Shown: piece after piece, positions 5,428-9,307 of the stretch
How positions within the stretch are numbered: the stretch's first letter is position 1
Layout: each line of letters begins with the position of its first letter
From: Mariprofundaceae bacterium
GTDB taxonomy: Bacteria; Pseudomonadota; Zetaproteobacteria; Mariprofundales; J009
Assembly: GCA_015489095.1 (NCBI GenBank)
Contig: WFMN01000156.1
Span: 1-9,307 of the forward strand
Reading direction: 5' to 3'
Length of the DNA stretch: 9,307 nucleotides
The notes under the pieces: generated by a model
Told to the model about the DNA's origin: nothing
Database searches by the model: none
What the model saw: only the letters and a program-made list of their open reading frames with translations
Position numbers and translations under genes: made by a program

Positions 5428-8400
5428 ACGGGGCTGCCGTGTTGAAGCGGGCAAGGCGGTCGCTGTTCGGCGAGTTCATGGCGGTGATTACCCTGATCGT
5501 GCTGCTGTTGGTCGCGGTGCTGGGGTGGTATGCGTGGCATGCGGAGGAGCAGATCACCACCCATCGTTATCTGATCAATCTGCAGGAGATCGCCCTAGAA
5601 AAGGATAACGCCATTCGCGCCTTTATCAACCGGCAGATCGCCCAAGTGCGGCTGCTGGGACGGATGGCGGAAAACAGCCGCGCGCTGGAGGAGATCGCCG
5701 CCGGCTTCCGCCAGGGCGGGGTGGACGCCCCAGCCTGCCGCGAGGCGAGCGCGCGCCACCGCGATCGCTACTTCGATCTGCTGACCCAAGGGGGCTACTA
5801 CGACCTGTTTTTGATCGATCTCGACGGCAACATCGTCTTTACCATCAAGCATGAGCGCGACTTCGGCACCAATCTCAACGACCCGCGCTACCGCAACAAC
5901 GGCCTAGCCAAGGTCTATCGTGCCGCCATCGAACGGATGGAGGTCACCAACAGCGCGTTTGCATTCTATCCGCCGTCACAGGAGCCGGCGGGGTTTGTCG
6001 CCACTCCGCTGTTTGATCACGGCCTGCTGGTGGGGGCGCTGGCGATTCAGTTTGATACCAAAGCGCTGTATGAGGAGGTCAACGACCTGATCGGGCTTGG
6101 GGATAGCGGCGAGGTGGTGTTGGCACGCAGGCTGGATGGGCAACATCTGCAGGCGATCGCTCCGCTGCGTCATGATCCGGATGCGGCCTTCAAACGCACC
6201 TTCGCGGTGGATGGCGGGCTGTCGCGGCCGATTATCGAGGCGACGCAGGGGATCTCTGGCATGGGGGTGGCAACCGATTGGCGCGGCAAGCGGGTGATGG
6301 CGGTGTGGCACTATCTGCCCGCGCTGAAGGCGGGGATGGTGGTCAAGGTCGATGTTGACGAAGCGATGGCGCCGTGGCGGGTGGTGGCGCGCACCCTGCT
6401 GGGGGTGGTGGCGCTCGGCATGCTGCTGGCCTACCTGCTGATCTATCGCTTCGCCCGCAGCAGAACCGAACCGCTCAGCAGGCTGACGGCGGCGAGTTAC
6501 GACTATATCGCCGGCGATGGCAGCGTGGATATCAGCGATGTTGCCGCCATCAACAACGAAACCGGCGTGCTGGCCGATGCGCTCGGCAAGATGTTGGCGC
6601 AGATCGAACGCGGCAAGGCGGAGCAGCAGCGTCTGCTGGATGATCTGGCGGAGAATAACCGCCAGCTCGATCGGCGGGTGGCCGAGCAGACCGCGCATCT
6701 GCGCGCGGTGATCGACCACGCCGCCGACGGCATCGTGGTGATCGATAGCGATGGCATCATGCAGCGGGTCAACCCAGCGGTGGAGGCGATGTTCGGCTAC
6801 GCCGAAGCTGATCTGCTAGGAGAGGATGTGACCATGCTGATGCCGGCCCACTACCGCGCCGACCATCGGCACGCCCTCGAACGGCGTCGGCGGTCGGACG
6901 ACGCGCCGCTTATGCTGTCGGTCGAGCTGGAAGGGGTAAGGCGATCGGGCGAGGAGTTTCCGCTCGACATCCATGTGGCCGAGATGCGGGTGGGCGGCGA
7001 ACGGCTCTTTCTCGGCATCCTGCGCGATATCAGCAAGCGGCGGAAGCTGGAGGCGGCGCAGCGCCAACTGTCGCTGGCGGTGGCGCATGCCGAGGATGCC
7101 ATCTTCATCACCGATCGCAACGGGGTGATCAACTATGTCAACCCCGCTTATGCGCGGCTCTCCGGCTACTCCGCCGATGAATTGATCGGCAAGACCCCCA
7201 AGATGATGAAGAGCGGCAAGATGGAGAAGGCGTTCTACCAGCGGATGTGGAAGGCGATTCTCTCCGGACGGCAGTGGCGCGCCGAGTTTGTCAACAGGCG
7301 GCGGGATGGCACCCTCTACGAGGTCGATCAATCGATCTCACCGATCAAGGATGATGTTGGTCAGGTGACCGGCTTCGTTTCGGTGCAGCGCGATATCACC
7401 AAGGAGAAACAGCAGCGCGAGCAGTTGGAGCACACCCAGCGGCTGGAGTCGCTCGGGGTGTTGGCGGGGGGAATCGCCCATGATTTCAACAACCTGCTGA
7501 CGGCGATCCTCGGCAACGCGGCGCTGGCCAAGATGCGGCTGGAGCCGACCTCGCCGGCGGTGGAGATGCTCGACAATGTCGAAAATGCCAGCGAGCGGGC
7601 GGCGGCGCTGTGCAAGCAGATGCTGGCCTACTCCGGCAAGGGCAAGTTTGTGGTTGAGCAGGTCAACCTGAGCGAGCTGGTGGAGGAGATGACCTCGCTG
7701 CTCAGCGTCTCGATCAGCAAGAGCGTGGTGATGCGTTTCGATCTCTCGCCGCAGTTGCCGCCGATCGAGGCCGATGTGGCGCAGATGCAGCAGGTGGTGA
7801 TGAATCTGGTGATCAACGCCTCGGAGGCGATCGGCGACCGGAGCGGCATCATCACCATCCATACCGGCGCGGTGGAGGTGGACGCGGATTATATTAAGAC
7901 CACCTATCTCAAGGAGCATATCCAGCCGGGGCGCTATGTCGCCCTTGAGGTGTCGGATACCGGCTGCGGCATGGATGAGGAGACGAGGAAGAAGATCTTC
8001 GACCCCTTCTTCACCACCAAGTTTACCGGCCGTGGGCTGGGGATGAGCGCGATCCTGGGCATCGTGCGCGGCCACCACGGGGCGATCAAGCTCTATTCGG
8101 AGAAGGGGAAGGGCACCACCTTCAAGCTGCTTTTCCCCTGCGCCGCGCTGGAGGGGGGCGAGCAGGGCAAGGCGCGCGGGGAGGAGCAGCGTGTTGTTGG
8201 CAGCGGCAGCGGCACGGTGCTGGTGGTTGACGACGAGGAGACCATTCGGGTGACGGCGGCGGCGATGCTGGAGGATGCGGGCTTTACCGTGCTGACGGCG
8301 GAGGATGGCGCGGCGGGGGTGGAGATGTTCCGCCAACGCCACGACGAGATTCGCGCCGTGCTGCTCGATATGACCATGCCGCGCATGGGCGGCGAAGAGG

Positions 8401-8573
8401 CGTTTCGCCACATGCGGCAGATCGACCCGGATGTGAAGGTGGTGCTCTCCTCGGGTTACAACGAGCAGGATGCCACCAGCCACTTCGCCGGCAAGGGATT
8501 GGCAGGTTTCATCCAGAAGCCCTACAGCCCCAAGGCGCTGCAGGCGAAGTTCGTGCAGTTGCTGGCGGAGTAA
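5424..8573 (+). CDS. Membrane hybrid histidine kinase: dCache-PAS-PAS-HisKA-HATPase-receiver
   Basis: About 1049 residues from GTG at 5424 (an in-frame GTG at 5394 would add ten). The order is: membrane segment 19-40; periplasmic double-Cache-like sensor about 41-318 with YYDLFLIDLDGNIVFTIK and DFGTNL; membrane segment 322-346; HAMP-like linker and coiled coil about 350-425; PAS 1 (427-545); PAS 2 (549-665), which ends in a VQRDITKEK exit motif; HisKA with GGIAHDFNNLL (phospho-acceptor H686); HATPase with N-box N794/N798, DTGCGMD at 845-851, DPFFTTK and GRGLGMS; and a receiver from 931 with D936/D937, phospho-acceptor D982 and K1032. All catalytic residues are present. The receiver has no output domain, so the phosphate must go to a regulator or phosphotransfer protein elsewhere. 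The overlap with the UrtA-like gene suggests the binding protein acts on the periplasmic domain (inference). EngB follows after one base. Confidence 0.94.
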   Translation: MNGAAVLKRARRSLFGEFMAVITLIVLLLVAVLGWYAWHAEEQITTHRYLINLQEIALEKDNAIRAFINRQIAQVRLLGRMAENSRALEEIAAGFRQGGVDAPACREASARHRDRYFDLLTQGGYYDLFLIDLDGNIVFTIKHERDFGTNLNDPRYRNNGLAKVYRAAIERMEVTNSAFAFYPPSQEPAGFVATPLFDHGLLVGALAIQFDTKALYEEVNDLIGLGDSGEVVLARRLDGQHLQAIAPLRHDPDAAFKRTFAVDGGLSRPIIEATQGISGMGVATDWRGKRVMAVWHYLPALKAGMVVKVDVDEAMAPWRVVARTLLGVVALGMLLAYLLIYRFARSRTEPLSRLTAASYDYIAGDGSVDISDVAAINNETGVLADALGKMLAQIERGKAEQQRLLDDLAENNRQLDRRVAEQTAHLRAVIDHAADGIVVIDSDGIMQRVNPAVEAMFGYAEADLLGEDVTMLMPAHYRADHRHALERRRRSDDAPLMLSVELEGVRRSGEEFPLDIHVAEMRVGGERLFLGILRDISKRRKLEAAQRQLSLAVAHAEDAIFITDRNGVINYVNPAYARLSGYSADELIGKTPKMMKSGKMEKAFYQRMWKAILSGRQWRAEFVNRRRDGTLYEVDQSISPIKDDVGQVTGFVSVQRDITKEKQQREQLEHTQRLESLGVLAGGIAHDFNNLLTAILGNAALAKMRLEPTSPAVEMLDNVENASERAAALCKQMLAYSGKGKFVVEQVNLSELVEEMTSLLSVSISKSVVMRFDLSPQLPPIEADVAQMQQVVMNLVINASEAIGDRSGIITIHTGAVEVDADYIKTTYLKEHIQPGRYVALEVSDTGCGMDEETRKKIFDPFFTTKFTGRGLGMSAILGIVRGHHGAIKLYSEKGKGTTFKLLFPCAALEGGEQGKARGEEQRVVGSGSGTVLVVDDEETIRVTAAAMLEDAGFTVLTAEDGAAGVEMFRQRHDEIRAVLLDMTMPRMGGEEAFRHMRQIDPDVKVVLSSGYNEQDATSHFAGKGLAGFIQKPYSPKALQAKFVQLLAE

Positions 8574-8574
8574 G

Positions 8575-9180
8575 ATGGATCGGGCGGGGGCGATCTGCTG
8601 GCCGCGCACCCGCTTTGTGCAGTCGGTGGCGGCGGTGGGGCAGTTTCCGCCATTTGCCATGCCATCGCTTGCGGTGGCGGGGCACTCCAATGTTGGCAAG
8701 TCATCGCTGCTCAACGCGCTCTTCGGCCGCAAGGGGATGGTTAAAACCTCGAAAAACCCCGGTTGCACCCGCCTGCTCAACCTGTTTGCGGTTGATGAAC
8801 GGCTGCTGGTGGTCGATCTGCCCGGCTACGGCTTCGCCCGCGCCTCCAAGCGCGATCAGAAGCAGTGGGGCAGCCTGATCGAGGGCTATTTGTCGTCGCG
8901 GGTTTCGCCCGACCGGGTGCTGGTGCTGCTCGATATCCGCCACGGCCCCAAGCCGCATGATCTGCAGTTGATCTCTTGGCTCAACGCCGCCGCCATCCGC
9001 TGGATTCCGGTGGCGACCAAGGCCGATAAGCTGACCGGCAATAAGCGCCGACAGCGGCTGGACGCCATGCGCGAGGCGCTGGGCGGCATGCTTGCGCCGA
9101 TTCCCACCTCCGCCAGCAAGATGCGTGGCATCGACACCCTGCGCGCGCTGATCGAAGAGGAACTTGTGGCAGGGGAATGA
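8575..9180 (+). CDS. engB: Ribosome biogenesis GTP-binding protein EngB (YihA/YsxC)
   Basis: A 201-residue TRAFAC-class GTPase, the usual EngB length. Motifs: G1 GHSNVGKSS (36-44), switch I NPGCTRLLNLF (61-71, T65), G3 DLPGYG (81-86), the family's LLDIRHGPKPHD (118-129), G4 TKAD (148-151) and G5 around TSASK near the C-terminus. EngB is needed for assembly of the large ribosomal subunit and is essential in many bacteria. The ATG at 8575 is chosen because it lies one base after the kinase stop, has GGAG (8567-8570) four bases upstream, and gives the expected length; longer in-frame starts lie inside the kinase. In E. coli the same positions read GRSNAGKSS and PGRTQLINLF, so the GHSNVGKSS and PGCTRLLNLF here are variants but not disabling. 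The gene is probably co-transcribed with the kinase unless an internal promoter exists in the kinase 3' end. Confidence 0.95.
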   Translation: MDRAGAICWPRTRFVQSVAAVGQFPPFAMPSLAVAGHSNVGKSSLLNALFGRKGMVKTSKNPGCTRLLNLFAVDERLLVVDLPGYGFARASKRDQKQWGSLIEGYLSSRVSPDRVLVLLDIRHGPKPHDLQLISWLNAAAIRWIPVATKADKLTGNKRRQRLDAMREALGGMLAPIPTSASKMRGIDTLRALIEEELVAGE

Positions 9181-9185
9181 AGAAT

Positions 9186-9212
9186 CACCACGGAGACACG
9201 GAGGCACAGAGG
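9186..9212 (+). repeat. Family C repeat after engB
   Basis: CACGGAGA (9189-9196), CACGGAGG (9197-9204) and CACAGAGG (9205-9212) in tandem, six bases past the engB stop. One unit has the A variant, otherwise seen only in the right ends of the composite elements. It is non-coding. Confidence 0.8.
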
Positions 9213-9241
9213 AAGAGGAGGGAAATCTAGGCAAAACAGTA

Positions 9242-9307
9242 TCATGCCGGATCCGGCTCCATTGACACTGCTACCTACATGGATTCCGGCTCGGAGGCCG
9301 GAATGAC
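9242..9307. repeat. Family B element at the right edge
   Basis: It opens with TCATGCCGG, contains the perfect 12-base palindrome GCCGGATCCGGC (9246-9257), and closes with the hairpin ATTCCGGC-TCGGAG-GCCGGAAT (9283-9304) and ATGAC-type end. It is the same two-hairpin layout as 3636-3708 in reverse order. It may continue beyond the window. It lies downstream of engB and could terminate or stabilise that transcript, but no T-run is seen. Confidence 0.75.

Noticed and set aside
4180..5454. Long open frame (about 424 codons) antisense to the binding-protein gene
   Set aside because: Its translation is rich in H, R, G and D without recognisable domains, and the opposite strand encodes an unmistakable UrtA-type protein. 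Such antisense frames are a by-product of GC-rich third positions.
8470..8574. Longer in-frame start for engB inside the kinase gene
   Set aside because: The extra 35 residues are arginine/serine-rich out-of-frame kinase sequence. The ATG at 8575 gives the normal EngB length and has GGAG upstream.
7338..8780. Long open frame (about 480 codons) antisense to the kinase and engB start
   Set aside because: Low-complexity histidine/arginine/leucine composition with no domain. It spans two well-supported genes on the other strand.

Overview
The window is high-GC, densely coded bacterial chromosome, most likely from a proteobacterium. The grounds are the GC-rich codons, strong Shine-Dalgarno sequences, a classical Cache-PAS-HisKA-receiver hybrid kinase, EngB, and REP-like hairpin repeats of the kinds common in proteobacterial genomes. 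I cannot name the genus from sequence alone. There is no rRNA, tRNA, CRISPR array, integrase or transposase gene.

Layout. The minus-strand half (1-3508) carries four genes: a zeta-toxin-like P-loop kinase running off the left edge (476 to beyond 1), a nitroreductase-methyltransferase fusion (1709-501), a small secreted EF-hand protein (2361-2029) and a DHH/DHHA1 phosphoesterase-like protein (3508-2543). The plus-strand half carries one compact unit: a UrtA-type periplasmic amide/urea-binding protein (4165-5427), a 1049-residue membrane hybrid histidine kinase (5424-8573) and the ribosome-assembly GTPase EngB (8575-9180). The first two overlap by a GTGA; the last two are 1 base apart. The divergent halves are separated by 656 bases of repeats.

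All larger gaps are filled with non-coding repeats of three families. Family A (about 80 bp) is three palindromes in a row, with copies at 1741, 1937 and (inverted) 2384. Family B has GTCAT...ATGAC ends and NCCGG hairpins. Family C is built from three 8-mers of the form CACRGAGG. Two nested elements, with C as outer inverted ends and B inside (3598-3766 and 3860-4029), are near-identical direct duplicates. A2 and A3 face each other around the EF-hand gene.

How the genes may work together. The most coherent unit is the binding protein plus hybrid kinase, which looks like a periplasmic sensor for urea or a short amide and has no permease or ATPase gene next to it. The kinase ends in a receiver without an output domain, so its regulator must lie elsewhere. 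The fusion enzyme and the kinase-like gene behind it may share a transcript, but the latter has distinctly lower GC and looks acquired. I see no convincing intrinsic terminator or sigma-70 promoter.
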